Numbered from the stretch's first letter, positions 37,623-46,819 are shown. The stretch is DNA of 64,000 bases from Roseovarius marisflavi (GCF_900142625.1 NZ_FRBN01000020.1:1-64000), one strand, 5' to 3'. Numbers and translations are program-made. The notes: a model not told the origin generated them from the sequence alone.

Positions 37623-38177
37623 TTATTCCTTCTCAGAGCTGCCTGGCGCGGCACTGACTGTCACCTGTGCGGGTCGGATCAACCGCCGTCCAAGGGCAAA
37701 GCCCGGACGGTGCAGAACCAGGACATTGCCCGGTTTCATCTCGTCTGTTTCCTTTATTTGCATGGCTTCATGCAGTTCCGGGTCGAACGGCGCATCCTTG
37801 GGGGCAAGCATCGTGACCCCAAGGGCCTTCAGTCCGGTTTCGAACGCCGTTTTGATCGTTGAGAGGCCCTCCAGATGCGCCTTGATCCAGGGGTTGTCCG
37901 CTTCGGGAATCCTGCGGGCCGTTTCAAGGGCCAGAAAAACCGCATCCAATGCGGGGGCAAGGGCGTCCACGGCCAGTGAAATGCCATGCTCGCGCCCATC
38001 GAGGCGAGACGCATCGGCGCGTTTGCGCGCGTTCTCGGCCTCTGCGAGCGCTCTTTTCCACCTGTCGGTCAGCGCTGCGATTTCGGCGTCCCGGTCCACT
38101 GCGTCGGTGTCCGGGTCCGGTTGCCCGGGGACGCCGCCTTTGGCCGAAGTGTCGGCCTCTTTGTCATTCTCCTTCAT
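37623..38177 (-). CDS. grpE: Nucleotide exchange factor GrpE
   Basis: The 184-residue protein has the long N-terminal helix (EIAALTDRWKRALAEAENARKRADASR) and the C-terminal beta domain with PFDPELHEAM and GNVLVLHRPGFALGRRLIRPAQVTV. GrpE releases ADP from DnaK. This is probably a second copy, as the main grpE usually accompanies dnaK, which is absent here. ATG 38177 follows GGAGGG. It is next to degP and three Hsp20 genes on the same strand, a proteostasis cluster. Confidence 0.9.
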   Translation of the reverse strand: MKENDKEADTSAKGGVPGQPDPDTDAVDRDAEIAALTDRWKRALAEAENARKRADASRLDGREHGISLAVDALAPALDAVFLALETARRIPEADNPWIKAHLEGLSTIKTAFETGLKALGVTMLAPKDAPFDPELHEAMQIKETDEMKPGNVLVLHRPGFALGRRLIRPAQVTVSAAPGSSEKE

Positions 38178-38205
38178 TCCGCCCTCCATTTTGAATGTCG
38201 CCGTG

Positions 38206-39609
38206 TCAGCGCATGATCAGAAAAATGCGGGCCGATCCGCGTTGGATCGTCAAGGCGAGCGCCCGGTCGACTTTCGTGAGCTGTTCGCGCAACTCGGCAA
38301 CCGATGCGACAGGCACGCGGTTGACGGCGAGGATGATGTCGCCGACCGCGATGCCCGACCGCGCGGCACGGCTGCCGGGGTCCAGCCTCGCCACCAAGAC
38401 ACCGGGTACCTCGCCGTAAAGCGGGTCGCCCGGCTCAAGATTGCGGAGGTCTGCTCCGGACAGCCATTCCAGCCCGTGACCACCTGGCCGGGGGCCGCCT
38501 TGCGGTCCGCGTCGCAGGGTCGCCACCACAGTCTGCCGCTCGCCGTTGCGGATGATCCCGATCTCGATGCTTCGGCCGGTCCGCTTCAATCCGATCTGGC
38601 TGCGCAGATCGGCGGACCCGGCCACGGGGCGGCCATCAACCGACACGATCAGGTCGCCGGGCTGCAATCCGGCGGCTTCGGCCGCGCTGTCCGGTTCGAC
38701 CTGGGTGATCACTGCACCCGCACCGGCCTCTAGCCCGAGCGCCTCTGCAAGATCGGGGGTGAAATCCTGTATTGTCACGCCGAGCAGACCGCGCTGCACC
38801 TCGCCAAATTCGATGAGCTGATCGGCGACCGCCTTGGCCATGTTTGCAGGCACCGCAAAACCGATACCGACATTGCCTCCCGATGGCGCGATGATCGCGG
38901 TGTTGACCCCGACAAGATGCCCGTCCAACGTGACCAGGGCACCGCCGGAATTGCCGGGATTGATTGAGGCGTCGGTCTGGATGAAATCCTCGTATCCTTC
39001 GATATTGAGGCCGCTCCGCCCCAGGGCGCTGACGATGCCCGAGGTCACCGTCTGACCAAGGCCGAAGGGATTGCCGATTGCCAGAACGTAATCTCCCACC
39101 TGCAAACGATCGCTGTCGCCCAGGTCGAGGGCGGTCAGATTTCCGGCGTCGATTTTCACAAGGGCAATGTCCGTTCCGGGGTCGCTCCCGACCAGTTCCG
39201 CGTCAAACTGGCGGCGGTCCTTGAGCGTTACGGTAATGCGGTCGCCGTTCTCCACGACATGGTGGTTGGTCAGCACATAGCCTTTTTCTGCATCAATGAT
39301 CACGCCGGAACCCGCGCTCATCTGCTGGCGGCGCTGCGGCTGTTGCGGCGGCGGCTGCAGGTCGAAGAAACGCCGGAAGAACGGGTCGTTGAACAGTGGG
39401 TTCATCTCGACAGAGCGACTGCTTTCGACGGAGATGTTGACAACGGCTGGCGTCACCTCGGCCAACAGAGGCGCCAGTGTCGGCAGCCCGTCATCGTTTA
39501 GATACAAGGGCCGGTCAGCGGTCTGCGACATGCCGGGCGCTGCGAAGGTTATCGAAAAGACCAGGATCGCGGCCAGCGTCCGGCCCAGACGAGAGACAAC
39601 TTCAGCCAT
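38206..39609 (-). CDS. degP: Periplasmic serine protease/chaperone DegP-like (S1C)
   Basis: The 467-residue protein has a signal peptide (about 1-28, APGMSQ), the trypsin-like catalytic triad His117 (TNHHVV), Asp147 (GTDIAL) and Ser221 (GNSGGALV), and two PDZ domains (about 265-350 and 380-460). It would degrade or refold damaged periplasmic proteins. The start follows AAGGAG. It lies between grpE and the Hsp20 genes, with a strong hairpin (39638-39655) just upstream that may end the Hsp20 message. Confidence 0.94.
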   Translation of the reverse strand: MAEVVSRLGRTLAAILVFSITFAAPGMSQTADRPLYLNDDGLPTLAPLLAEVTPAVVNISVESSRSVEMNPLFNDPFFRRFFDLQPPPQQPQRRQQMSAGSGVIIDAEKGYVLTNHHVVENGDRITVTLKDRRQFDAELVGSDPGTDIALVKIDAGNLTALDLGDSDRLQVGDYVLAIGNPFGLGQTVTSGIVSALGRSGLNIEGYEDFIQTDASINPGNSGGALVTLDGHLVGVNTAIIAPSGGNVGIGFAVPANMAKAVADQLIEFGEVQRGLLGVTIQDFTPDLAEALGLEAGAGAVITQVEPDSAAEAAGLQPGDLIVSVDGRPVAGSADLRSQIGLKRTGRSIEIGIIRNGERQTVVATLRRGPQGGPRPGGHGLEWLSGADLRNLEPGDPLYGEVPGVLVARLDPGSRAARSGIAVGDIILAVNRVPVASVAELREQLTKVDRALALTIQRGSARIFLIMR

Positions 39610-39637
39610 TTCATCACTCCTTCAGACGAGAGCAAGA

Positions 39638-39655
39638 GGCCGGGAAAACCCGGCC
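39638..39655 (-). terminator. GC-rich hairpin between hsp20 and degP
   Basis: GGCCGGG-AAAA-CCCGGCC forms a perfect seven-pair stem with a four-base loop, 11 bases beyond the stop of the last Hsp20 gene. No U-run follows, so it may attenuate rather than fully terminate. Confidence 0.5.
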
Positions 39656-39666
39656 CCCCGCATGTT

Positions 39667-40176
39667 TCAGGCGGCTTTCACGGGAATGCGTTTGATGCTT
39701 GCAAGCGCCTCTTCGGTCTTGGGAAGGCTGACGGTCAGCACGCCGTTCTTGTAGGTTGCTTCAGCCTTTTCAGGATCGACACCGGCGGGCAGGGGCAGCG
39801 TGCGGTGGAACGAGCCGTAGTGGCGTTCGGACATGTAAACGCCCTTGCGCTCCTCTTCGTGCTCGATCTTCTTTTCGCCGCGGATCGTCATCGTATTGCC
39901 GGACAGGGATATGTCGATGTCCTCTTGCTCCATTCCGGGCAATTCGACGGAGACCTTCACGCTTTTGTCGGTTTCGGTGACATCGGTGCTTGGGCCAAAC
40001 AGTCCCAGCACGCTGTCATCGCCATTCCAGCTGTTTTCGACCCTGCGCCAGAAATCCTCGAACACGTGGTTTATATCGCGCTGCAACGATACCAGAGGAT
40101 TGCTCGACGTCGCGTTTTCGCTTGCCGGGCTGGTTTCCTTGTCACGTCCCGAGGGGATCAGATCTTTGATTTGCAT
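39667..40176 (-). CDS. Small heat-shock protein Hsp20 (copy 1)
   Basis: The 169-residue protein has an N-terminal arm, an alpha-crystallin domain (about 60-160; VSVELPGMEQEDIDISLSGN and YGSFHRTLPLPAGVD) and a C-terminal KRIPVKAA with the Ile-x-Val anchor. It would hold unfolding proteins for the DnaK system. ATG 40176 follows AAGGAG. It is the third of three tandem Hsp20 genes. Confidence 0.93.
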   Translation of the reverse strand: MQIKDLIPSGRDKETSPASENATSSNPLVSLQRDINHVFEDFWRRVENSWNGDDSVLGLFGPSTDVTETDKSVKVSVELPGMEQEDIDISLSGNTMTIRGEKKIEHEEERKGVYMSERHYGSFHRTLPLPAGVDPEKAEATYKNGVLTVSLPKTEEALASIKRIPVKAA

Positions 40177-40218
40177 GATGGTTTCTCCTTGATTGCGTTG
40201 AAAATCCATGACGGCGCG

Positions 40219-40620
40219 TCACGCTGCCTTCACCGATATCTTCTTGGGTTTGGCTTCGGCTGCGTGCGGCAATTCAAGCCGCAGAACGCCATTCCTGAAC
40301 TCGGCATTGATCTTGGCCTGATTTATTTCGTCAGACAGCGTGAAGACACGAAGATAGTCGCCTTCGCGGTACTCCGAAGACAGGCGGCGATACCCTTCCG
40401 GCGCGTGGGGTTTGACGGTGCCGCGCAATGTCAGAACCCGTCTCTCCAGCGTGACGTCCACACCGTCGGATGCCACACCGGGCATGTCGGCCAGGATGAC
40501 GGTGGTGTCACCCTTCTCAAAGATATCGACCGCTGGCGTGAAGGTAAGCGTCGCGGGCTCTGTTTCACCTTTTGATCGAACGACGGTGCCTGCGGCTTGT
40601 GGCGTAAGTTCCTGTGCCAT
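40219..40620 (-). CDS. Small heat-shock protein Hsp20 (copy 2)
   Basis: The 133-residue protein has the alpha-crystallin core (VDIFEKGDTTVILADMPGV...NGVLRLELPHA) with a C-terminal KKISVKAA anchor. It lacks much of the N-terminal arm. It is only distantly similar to its neighbours, so it belongs to a different Hsp20 class and could form hetero-oligomers with them. The ATG at 40620 follows a GGAG-like site. It lies 42 bases upstream of copy 1. Confidence 0.92.
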   Translation of the reverse strand: MAQELTPQAAGTVVRSKGETEPATLTFTPAVDIFEKGDTTVILADMPGVASDGVDVTLERRVLTLRGTVKPHAPEGYRRLSSEYREGDYLRVFTLSDEINQAKINAEFRNGVLRLELPHAAEAKPKKISVKAA

Positions 40621-40645
40621 GTTATTTCTCCTTTTGCGTCTGCGT

Positions 40646-41089
40646 TCAGGATGATTTGATCTTGATGTGCTTGGGCTTGTCGTCTTCCGGCCGCTGCATT
40701 TCGACGGTCAGCACACCATTTTCAAAGCGCGCGTCGATGTGGTCGGGGTCGATCCGGAAGGGAAGCTCGATCGACCGCAGGAACGATCCGGCGGGACGCT
40801 CGCGGCGGTGCCAGCGGATGTCATCGCCTGTCTCCGGTTCCGGGTAGGTGCCGCGAATGGACATCATCGTATCCTTCACGCTCAGTTCGATGTCCTGATC
40901 GGTGAGCCCCGGAAGTTCAGCGGACATGACGACGCTGTCCTGACCAACCCAGACGTTCACGGACGGATAGGCCCCTGACCGCTCAGAGGATCGACCGCCG
41001 TCAAAAAGCCGGTTCATCGCTCCCTGCAGTCGCCGCATGTCAGCGAAAGGATCGTTGTAATTCCACGGGAAATAATTGGTCTGTAGCAT
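40646..41089 (-). CDS. Small heat-shock protein Hsp20 (copy 3)
   Basis: The 147-residue protein begins with an aromatic N-terminal arm (YFPWNYNDPFADMRRLQ) that resembles the IbpA-type sequence, followed by the alpha-crystallin domain (VVMSAELPGLTDQDIELSV, FLRSIELPFRIDPDHIDARFENGVL) and a KHIKIKSS end with an Ile-x-Ile-like anchor. It is the first gene of the three-gene cluster. No FNR-type box is seen upstream, so heat or sigma-32 control is more likely. Confidence 0.92.
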   Translation of the reverse strand: MLQTNYFPWNYNDPFADMRRLQGAMNRLFDGGRSSERSGAYPSVNVWVGQDSVVMSAELPGLTDQDIELSVKDTMMSIRGTYPEPETGDDIRWHRRERPAGSFLRSIELPFRIDPDHIDARFENGVLTVEMQRPEDDKPKHIKIKSS

Positions 41090-41141
41090 TTCGGTCTCCT
41101 CTTCGTTGATTGGGCGTTTTCGAAAAGCCCCTTCGACGGGA

Positions 41142-43787
41142 TCACAGGCCGAAGGGATAAGTCTCGTCTTCTTCCTTTTTTGTCAGAGTCGGCAGAGGTG
41201 TCAGCGCCTTCGTCCGGTCGAACCAGACAAAGGCGTCGTATTGTCTGGACAGGTCCGCATAGCTGTAGTGGCTCGCCCTCTCGGTTTCCGGGCGATAGAT
41301 CACGCCGATGAAGCGTTCCAGCCGGGGCTGGGCGATCAGATCGCGGAATGCAGCCGGTTGATCCTTTTTTAAGTCCCAAAGGAACCGTTCAAGATCAACG
41401 GCATGGCAGATCGCCTCAACACTCCCCGGAAGCGGGGGGCGGATTGTCTTGACCTCCATCGGGCTGTCCCACTCCGACGCCGCCGCAACAGTGCCGGATG
41501 CGGTTCCAAAGCCGATAAGAGCGGCGTCTTCGCCATATTCCTCGCGACAGAGCTGTCCGATATTCAATTCGCCCCGGCTGCGCCCCATGTCGGTCTGTCG
41601 CGCGTCCCCGATGTGGGAATTATGGGCCCAGACCACGGCCTTTTTATCCGGTCCGGCATGGTCGAGGATTTGCTTGAGGGTCTGGAACATGTGCTGGTCG
41701 CGCAGGTTCCACGACAGGTGCGAGCCATAATACATCACCCGGTAATATCGCTCGGCATTTGCCACGAGCCGGGCGTTTTGCGTGGCGTCAAAGAACTGAT
41801 CGCCGTCTTTTGCGGCGTATTCCAGCTTTCTTTTCAGCAGGTCGATCAGGATTTGCGTCACTGCTTTTTCGCAGACCGTGAACTGCGGCGTCAGAGCCGC
41901 CCGCCCATAGGCGGCAGGGTCGCTTGACCAGGGCGCAAGGCAGGCAAAGCGAGAGCGGGCCACTGCGGCCGCTTGTTCGTCCACACGATCCAGATAGGCG
42001 AGAATCTCTGCAATTGAGGCGTTCATGTTGTAGAGGTCAAGGCCATAGAACGCGACGCGCTCGTCCATGGGTCTGGCGTGATTGTGTTGCTTCAAAAAGC
42101 GCGTAAACGCCGCGAATTCCTCGTTGCGCCACATCCATGTCGGGAACCGCGCAAAGGGCGTGTCCTGCATCGCCTCGTATGGTTTTTGACGGATGTGGTG
42201 ATCAACGCTCGCGGCGTCGGGCCAGTCGGCTTCGACGGCCACGATGGAAAAGCCGTGGTCTTCGATCAGTCGCCGCGTGATGGCGGCGCGGGCGCGGTAG
42301 AATTCCGAGGTTCCATGGGACGCCTCGCCCAGAAGGACAACGCGCTTTGAGCCAAATCGGTCAAAGGCTTCGGCGAAACCCGGATCATCTATCGCGGGCA
42401 GGGGTTCGGCGGCGGCCCTGAGGGGGGACACTGCGGTCTCGGGCTCAGGCTTCGCAACCGGCGCGGGGATTTCGAGTGGCGTCGCGCGCAGATGCGTCCT
42501 GAACCAGTCGGCGGCATGGTCTATGACAACGTCCAGCGTGCCCGACTCTTCGAAAAGGTGACCCGCCCCCGGAACGATCGCCAGCTTCTTCTCGCACCTC
42601 AGCGCAGCAAGCGCCTGTTTGTTCAACTCGATGACTTCGGTGTCCCGGCCGCCGACGACAAGCAGCGTGGCGCCCTGAACCTGCGGCAGAAACTCCATGG
42701 CCAGATCCGGGCGCCCGCCTCGCGACACGACTGCGCCAACTCGGCCTCTGAGCTCTGCGGCGGCCACAAGCGCTGCTGCGGCACCTGTGCTTGCCCCAAA
42801 GACGCCCAGCGGAAGATCCTCAAGGTCGGGTTCAGAGGTGATCCACATCGAGGCTTCGATCACGCGATCCGCGAGCAGGGGGATGTCAAAGACATTGCGA
42901 CGGTCTTTGCCTTCCTCGGGTGTCAAGAGGTCGAACAGAAGCGTTGCAAAGCCTTCATCATTGAATTTTTCGGCGACGTAGGTGTTTCGGGGGCTTCGGC
43001 GGCTGGACCCGCTTCCATGGGCAAAAAGGATGATGCCGCGCGGGCTTTTGGGAACCGCCAGGTCGCCGATCAGGCCCAGGGGCGGAATGGCCACCTGTCT
43101 CTTGTGGATGCTCGGTGCCTCCTGCGAAGAGGCGGTCTTGACCGAGTTGAGAAGCGTCACCGTTTCGTCGTCCGACAACTGGTGAAAGTCTCTGTAGAAT
43201 GCGCCGACACCCAGAAAGGCGGTGACCGGATGAACGCAGATGATATCATCGGCCTGATCATATATGTCCTGCAAAGCCGACTTGGGGGCGACGGGCAGGG
43301 CCACCACGATCCGCGCCGGGCCAGAGCGTTTCAACCCGATCAGCGCCGCCTTCATGGTGGCGCCGGTTGCCAATCCGTCATCGACGACAACAACGGTGCG
43401 ACCGCTCGGATCGGGGCGCGCCCGGTTGCCGAGGTAGAGCGCCTTGCGTCGCTCAAGCTCGGCCCTCTGGTCGGCCACCGCCCGCGCGATATAGGCGTCA
43501 TCCGCCCCTGACGCGCGCCGGACATCTTCGTTGATGACGATCTGTTCGTCCGCGCCCTCGACCAATGCGCCAAGGGCGACTTCGGGATTGCGCGGCGCGC
43601 CGATCTTGCGGACGAGCAGCAGATCAAGCGGTGCACCGAGCCGTTTTGCAACTTCGACGCCAACGGGCACACCGCCGCGCGGCAAGGCATAGATCAGCGG
43701 GCGATCCAGTTCCATTTCAGCCAGAAGCCTGGCCAATACTCGGCCCGCATCCGCGCGATTCAGGAATTTTCGTGTGATCATATCCAT
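41142..43787 (-). CDS. Phosphoribosyltransferase-hydrolase-erythromycin esterase fusion
   Basis: The 881-residue protein has three domains. A phosphoribosyltransferase (about 1-215) has the PRPP loop VVVVDDGLATGAT. An alpha/beta hydrolase of the dienelactone hydrolase type (about 230-440) has the nucleophile in GASTGAAAAL. An erythromycin esterase-like domain (about 470-870) has LLGEASHGTSEFYRARA and VVWAHNSHIGDA. The first two domains recur as separate genes at 61177-62528. The start is uncertain: an FNR-type box at 43822 and TATTCC at 43800-43795 place transcription initiation next to ATG 43787, which would make the message nearly leaderless. The box lies inside the longer frame starting at 43841. 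Confidence 0.85.
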   Translation of the reverse strand: MDMITRKFLNRADAGRVLARLLAEMELDRPLIYALPRGGVPVGVEVAKRLGAPLDLLLVRKIGAPRNPEVALGALVEGADEQIVINEDVRRASGADDAYIARAVADQRAELERRKALYLGNRARPDPSGRTVVVVDDGLATGATMKAALIGLKRSGPARIVVALPVAPKSALQDIYDQADDIICVHPVTAFLGVGAFYRDFHQLSDDETVTLLNSVKTASSQEAPSIHKRQVAIPPLGLIGDLAVPKSPRGIILFAHGSGSSRRSPRNTYVAEKFNDEGFATLLFDLLTPEEGKDRRNVFDIPLLADRVIEASMWITSEPDLEDLPLGVFGASTGAAAALVAAAELRGRVGAVVSRGGRPDLAMEFLPQVQGATLLVVGGRDTEVIELNKQALAALRCEKKLAIVPGAGHLFEESGTLDVVIDHAADWFRTHLRATPLEIPAPVAKPEPETAVSPLRAAAEPLPAIDDPGFAEAFDRFGSKRVVLLGEASHGTSEFYRARAAITRRLIEDHGFSIVAVEADWPDAASVDHHIRQKPYEAMQDTPFARFPTWMWRNEEFAAFTRFLKQHNHARPMDERVAFYGLDLYNMNASIAEILAYLDRVDEQAAAVARSRFACLAPWSSDPAAYGRAALTPQFTVCEKAVTQILIDLLKRKLEYAAKDGDQFFDATQNARLVANAERYYRVMYYGSHLSWNLRDQHMFQTLKQILDHAGPDKKAVVWAHNSHIGDARQTDMGRSRGELNIGQLCREEYGEDAALIGFGTASGTVAAASEWDSPMEVKTIRPPLPGSVEAICHAVDLERFLWDLKKDQPAAFRDLIAQPRLERFIGVIYRPETERASHYSYADLSRQYDAFVWFDRTKALTPLPTLTKKEEDETYPFGL

Positions 43788-43821
43788 GACGAAAGGAATA
43801 GCCGGTGCCACGCGATCCGGA

Positions 43822-43835
43822 TTGATTTTAGTCAA
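43822..43835 (-). promoter_or_regulatory. FNR/FixK-type box upstream of the fusion gene
   Basis: On the minus strand TTGAC-TAAA-ATCAA, followed after exactly 21 bases by TATTCC (43800-43795). The predicted transcript start falls at or next to the chosen ATG at 43787. Confidence 0.72.
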
Positions 43836-43980
43836 GAACATTTCGTGAAATCTGCAAACCTAAGGCGCGCCCGTGACTTTACGGCAACAGCACTGCCGCG
43901 CCCCTGAGGTGGCCCGCCCGCAGAGCCAACGCATGTATGGGGCTTTTCCTCCGGGTGAGTGTGGCGCTTAGCCTGCGGGC

Positions 43981-44026
43981 CCTGTGGGGAAATGATGCCG
44001 ATCAATTTCCCCGGATCTCACAGGGG
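43981..44026. repeat. Nested inverted repeat in the 43.9-44.2 kb gap
   Basis: Outer arms CCCTGTG (43981-43987) and CACAGGG (44020-44026) enclose inner arms GGGGAAAT (43987-43994) and ATTTCCCC (44006-44013). The elements share one base and leave an 11-base loop and a 6-base bulge. The fold is stable on paper. It lies outside any gene and upstream of the box at 44112. Confidence 0.55.
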
Positions 44027-44031
44027 TCTTT

Positions 44032-44057
44032 CATGGGGGACTGTCATGGGGGACTGT
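44032..44057 (+). repeat. Two tandem 13-base repeats
   Basis: The unit TCATGGGGGACTG occurs at 44032 and again directly at 44045; a third partial copy (TCATG) follows. It sits just after the nested hairpin in the same gap. Confidence 0.6.
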
Positions 44058-44111
44058 CATGCGCGACGATCAGCCAACTCTTGCCGGTTGAGGCGAATGG
44101 GCAGGTGCCTC

Positions 44112-44125
44112 TTGATCGAAATCAA
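44112..44125 (+). promoter_or_regulatory. FNR/FixK-type box upstream of the 88-residue gene
   Basis: TTGAT-CGAA-ATCAA, a perfect match to the FNR palindrome consensus. The start of the small gene is 69 bases downstream. Confidence 0.78.
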
Positions 44126-44194
44126 TCGTTTCGGGTATTTTTGAAGCACTGATCACATACGTGCTTTTTCATGTATGGAGGTGAGACATAGAGC

Positions 44195-44461
44195 ATGGGA
44201 GAGGGTGACAGAAATCAGAAAGGCACATGGCAGTTTGCGCCCGGTGGGCGCGGTGTGTCCTCCCGTGTCATGTCACCGCGCCGCGATTTGGCGTCCGAGC
44301 TGCAAAAGTACCTGCACGTCCTCGGCCCGATGCCGAAGCGCTCTCTTGAGATCTTTGCGGATCTTGGCCTTTCGGATGACGAGATCGGGCGTTATTTCCG
44401 AATGCCGTGCAAGCGTGTCACTGAACTTCGCGAAATCTGGAAAATCGACGGACATACCTGA
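44195..44461 (+). CDS. Small conserved-looking protein of unknown function
   Basis: The 88-residue protein has a disordered, Gly/Arg-rich N-terminus and a helical C-terminal part with LSDDEIGRYFRMPCKRVTEL, which resembles a helix-turn-helix. The start has GGAGGTGAG about eight bases upstream. A perfect FNR-type box lies 69 bases away. I do not recognise a family. A DNA-binding or adaptor role is possible but unproven. Confidence 0.65.
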   Translation: MGEGDRNQKGTWQFAPGGRGVSSRVMSPRRDLASELQKYLHVLGPMPKRSLEIFADLGLSDDEIGRYFRMPCKRVTELREIWKIDGHT

Positions 44462-44512
44462 CGCGCCCGCGCGCATCAGGCAGAGACAGTCCGGCGCATC
44501 GGCCGGGGCGGG

Positions 44513-45040
44513 TCATCTGACCGTGAGGACAGCGCATTGCGCGTGATGCAGAACCTTTTGCGACACGCTGCCCAAGACGGTGCTCTTGATCGCACCGAGC
44601 CCGCGTGAGCCGATGACGATCATGTCGACCGAACGTGTGCGCGCCGCCTCTAGAATTTCATCGGCGTAATCGCCCATTTCGGTCATGGTTGTCACCTTGC
44701 GCACACCCAGTTCGAGGCAGCGCACTTTTGCCCGGTCGACGATCTGCTCTCCGAGGGCCGTTATCGCCCTTGCGGTTCCTGCTTCGTCCGAGGAGCCGAG
44801 CATCATCGCATGGCGGTTTTCCGGCACGTAGGGCACGCTTGGAAAGGCAACGGCATGGGCCTTTTCGACTAGATGCTCGACCTCGGCCATGCGGAGCAGT
44901 TCCGCAGGGGGGCGACCGTGCATCAGCACATGCACGATGAACAGTTCGGCGTTCAGTTTGTCCGCCAGTTCAGCCGCCATGTCGGTGGCGGAAAGCGAAT
45001 GTTGAGACCCGTCGACGGCCAGAAGGATTTTGCCGATCAT
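44513..45040 (-). CDS. Universal stress protein UspA (single domain)
   Basis: The 175-residue protein has the ATP-binding UspA pattern G-2x-G-9x-G-S in GSRGLGAIKSTVLGSVS near the C-terminus and starts MIGKILLAVDGSQHSL. It is the nucleotide-binding class. A conserved insertion around 50-75 (AEVEHLVEKAHAVAFPSVPYVPENRH) extends it beyond the usual 140-150 residues. The start overlaps the stop of the cyclopropane synthase gene (ATGA), with AGGAG inside the end of that gene. Confidence 0.9.
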   Translation of the reverse strand: MIGKILLAVDGSQHSLSATDMAAELADKLNAELFIVHVLMHGRPPAELLRMAEVEHLVEKAHAVAFPSVPYVPENRHAMMLGSSDEAGTARAITALGEQIVDRAKVRCLELGVRKVTTMTEMGDYADEILEAARTRSVDMIVIGSRGLGAIKSTVLGSVSQKVLHHAQCAVLTVR

Positions 45041-46380
45041 TGTTTTTTCTCCTCGAATGAAAGGGCGTGCGGATTGGGTGTGTCGCTGCGCGCAGCCGTG
45101 CGGGCGCCACGCGCGACAAGCACGGGTTTTCGGCTTGCATCGGGCCGTCGTCGGGGTGTCGTGCGACCTGTGTCGTACTGATAGTCCCGCGTCAGCGGCA
45201 CGGCATCAACGCGTGGCGATAACTGAATCTGGAAGACGGCTTGCGGGGCATGGCGGAACGTTTGTTCACTGGCCGCCAGATAGAAACGCCACATCCTTGT
45301 AAAGCGATCGTCATAGAGCGCGCGCGCCTCGTTTTCGTGCGCCCGGAACCGATCATACCAGTGACGCAAGGTATAGGCATAATGCAGCCGCCAGCATTCG
45401 ATATCCGTGGCCCACAGGCGGTTCTGCTCGACTGCGGTCATCATCTCCGAGACAGCGGGCACATAACCGCCGGGGAAAATGTATTTTGCGATCCAGGGGT
45501 TGGTGGCTTTCGCGGTTCCGGCCCAGCCGATCGTATGGACCAGGGCGATCCCGTCGGGCGACAGCAGGTTGCGAATGGCGGCGAAGTAATCGAGGTAGTG
45601 GGGCAGGCCGACGTGTTCGAACATGCCCACAGAGACAATCCGATCGAACCTGCCTTCGACCTGACGATAATCGCAAAGCCGAAACTCGATCCGGTCTGAG
45701 AGACCCGCGTGCGCGACCCTCTCGGTCGCATAGGCATGCTGTTCCTCGGACAGGGTGATGCCGACCACTTTGGCCCCGTGATCGCGCGCAAGCGTCAGTG
45801 CCATGCCGCCCCAGCCACAGCCGATATCGAGAACGCTCATGCCGGGCTTGATCAACAGCTTGCGCGCGATATGCGCCTTCTTGTCGGCCTGCGCCTGTTC
45901 CAGTGTCGCATCGGGGGCGCGAAAATACCCGCAGGAATATTGCCGGTCGTCGTCGAGAAACAGATCGAACAACTGCCCCGAGAGATCATAATGATGCGCC
46001 ACGTTACGCCTTGAGCGCGTCAGAATATTCCTCTGTGAAAGTCCGCGCAGGGCCGTGCGTAACCTCTCGGACAGTTTCTGCCACCAGACCGGATTGGCGT
46101 CGGCATGGCGCGCGTTGCGCACAACGAGTTCCAGCAGCCCCTGCAGGTCATCCAAGTCAACCGCAAGCGATCCGTTCATGTAAGATTCACCAAGGGCCAG
46201 TTCGGGGTTCATCACCAGGTGCCTGACGGTTGTCGGGTCCAGCAGGCGAACTGTCACCGGCACACCGGCCCCGTCGCCATAGACGCCTATGCCCCCGGTC
46301 GGCATGACGACGTGCAGCGACCCCAGTTTTATGAGAGTGCGGAGCATTCTGTCGAGTGCATGTTGCCAAATCCCGGTCAT
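45037..46380 (-). CDS. cfa: Cyclopropane-fatty-acyl-phospholipid synthase family protein
   Basis: The 447-residue enzyme has the S-adenosylmethionine loop VLDIGCGWGGMA, the Cfa motif ITLSEEQHAYA and GMFEHVGLPHY. It would methylate unsaturated phospholipid chains, hardening the membrane under stress. A proline- and arginine-rich tail (about 410-447) is extra. I chose ATG 46380 with GAGGGGA upstream; a GTG at 46419 sits directly on its ribosome site. An FNR-type box lies 225 bases upstream. The uspA gene follows with overlap. Confidence 0.9.
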   Translation of the reverse strand: MTGIWQHALDRMLRTLIKLGSLHVVMPTGGIGVYGDGAGVPVTVRLLDPTTVRHLVMNPELALGESYMNGSLAVDLDDLQGLLELVVRNARHADANPVWWQKLSERLRTALRGLSQRNILTRSRRNVAHHYDLSGQLFDLFLDDDRQYSCGYFRAPDATLEQAQADKKAHIARKLLIKPGMSVLDIGCGWGGMALTLARDHGAKVVGITLSEEQHAYATERVAHAGLSDRIEFRLCDYRQVEGRFDRIVSVGMFEHVGLPHYLDYFAAIRNLLSPDGIALVHTIGWAGTAKATNPWIAKYIFPGGYVPAVSEMMTAVEQNRLWATDIECWRLHYAYTLRHWYDRFRAHENEARALYDDRFTRMWRFYLAASEQTFRHAPQAVFQIQLSPRVDAVPLTRDYQYDTGRTTPRRRPDASRKPVLVARGARTAARSDTPNPHALSFEEKKQ

Positions 46381-46819
46381 CGACCCGATCCCCTCGTCTT
46401 GAGTGTCATTTCCGCTCACCTCCGAGGACCCGTCACAGCAAGGACCGACTGCCGGACCGGTCGTGCGACAGGAAAGCCGGAAAAAAGGTGATGCGCGCGC
46501 GGACCGACCAAGGCGGTGGTCTGCATCGGCGGAAACGGATTGCTTGATCTGATCGCTACTGGTTTGCCCATTCGTAAAGCTTAGAGAGCGGCACGTACGA
46601 CTGATTGATCTTCATCAATTGTCGCGACGGTTGCGCGTTCACACTGCTTGGATCGGCAATCTGCATTTGAAATGACGCCAGCATGCCTTGCGGGGCAGAG
46701 AGCTGCGGCCCCGTCAACGCGTTCCTGATCGCCCTTGCGTGTCCGGCGTCATGTCGCGGTTTGATGCCCCTCAGCGCGACGCTGTGTGGCATTGGCTGGC
46801 CTGTTTTCGTGGCTTTGCG
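46381..46819. other. Gap between cfa and the oxidoreductase remnant
   Basis: No gene is supported. The gap holds the FNR-type box at 46605-46618 and the cfa leader. Short open frames here read as shadows. Confidence 0.5.
46605..46618 (-). promoter_or_regulatory. FNR/FixK-type box upstream of cfa
   Basis: TTGAT-GAAG-ATCAA on the minus strand matches the consensus perfectly. TAAGCT follows after 21 bases. The predicted leader to cfa would be about 190 bases. Confidence 0.68.
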
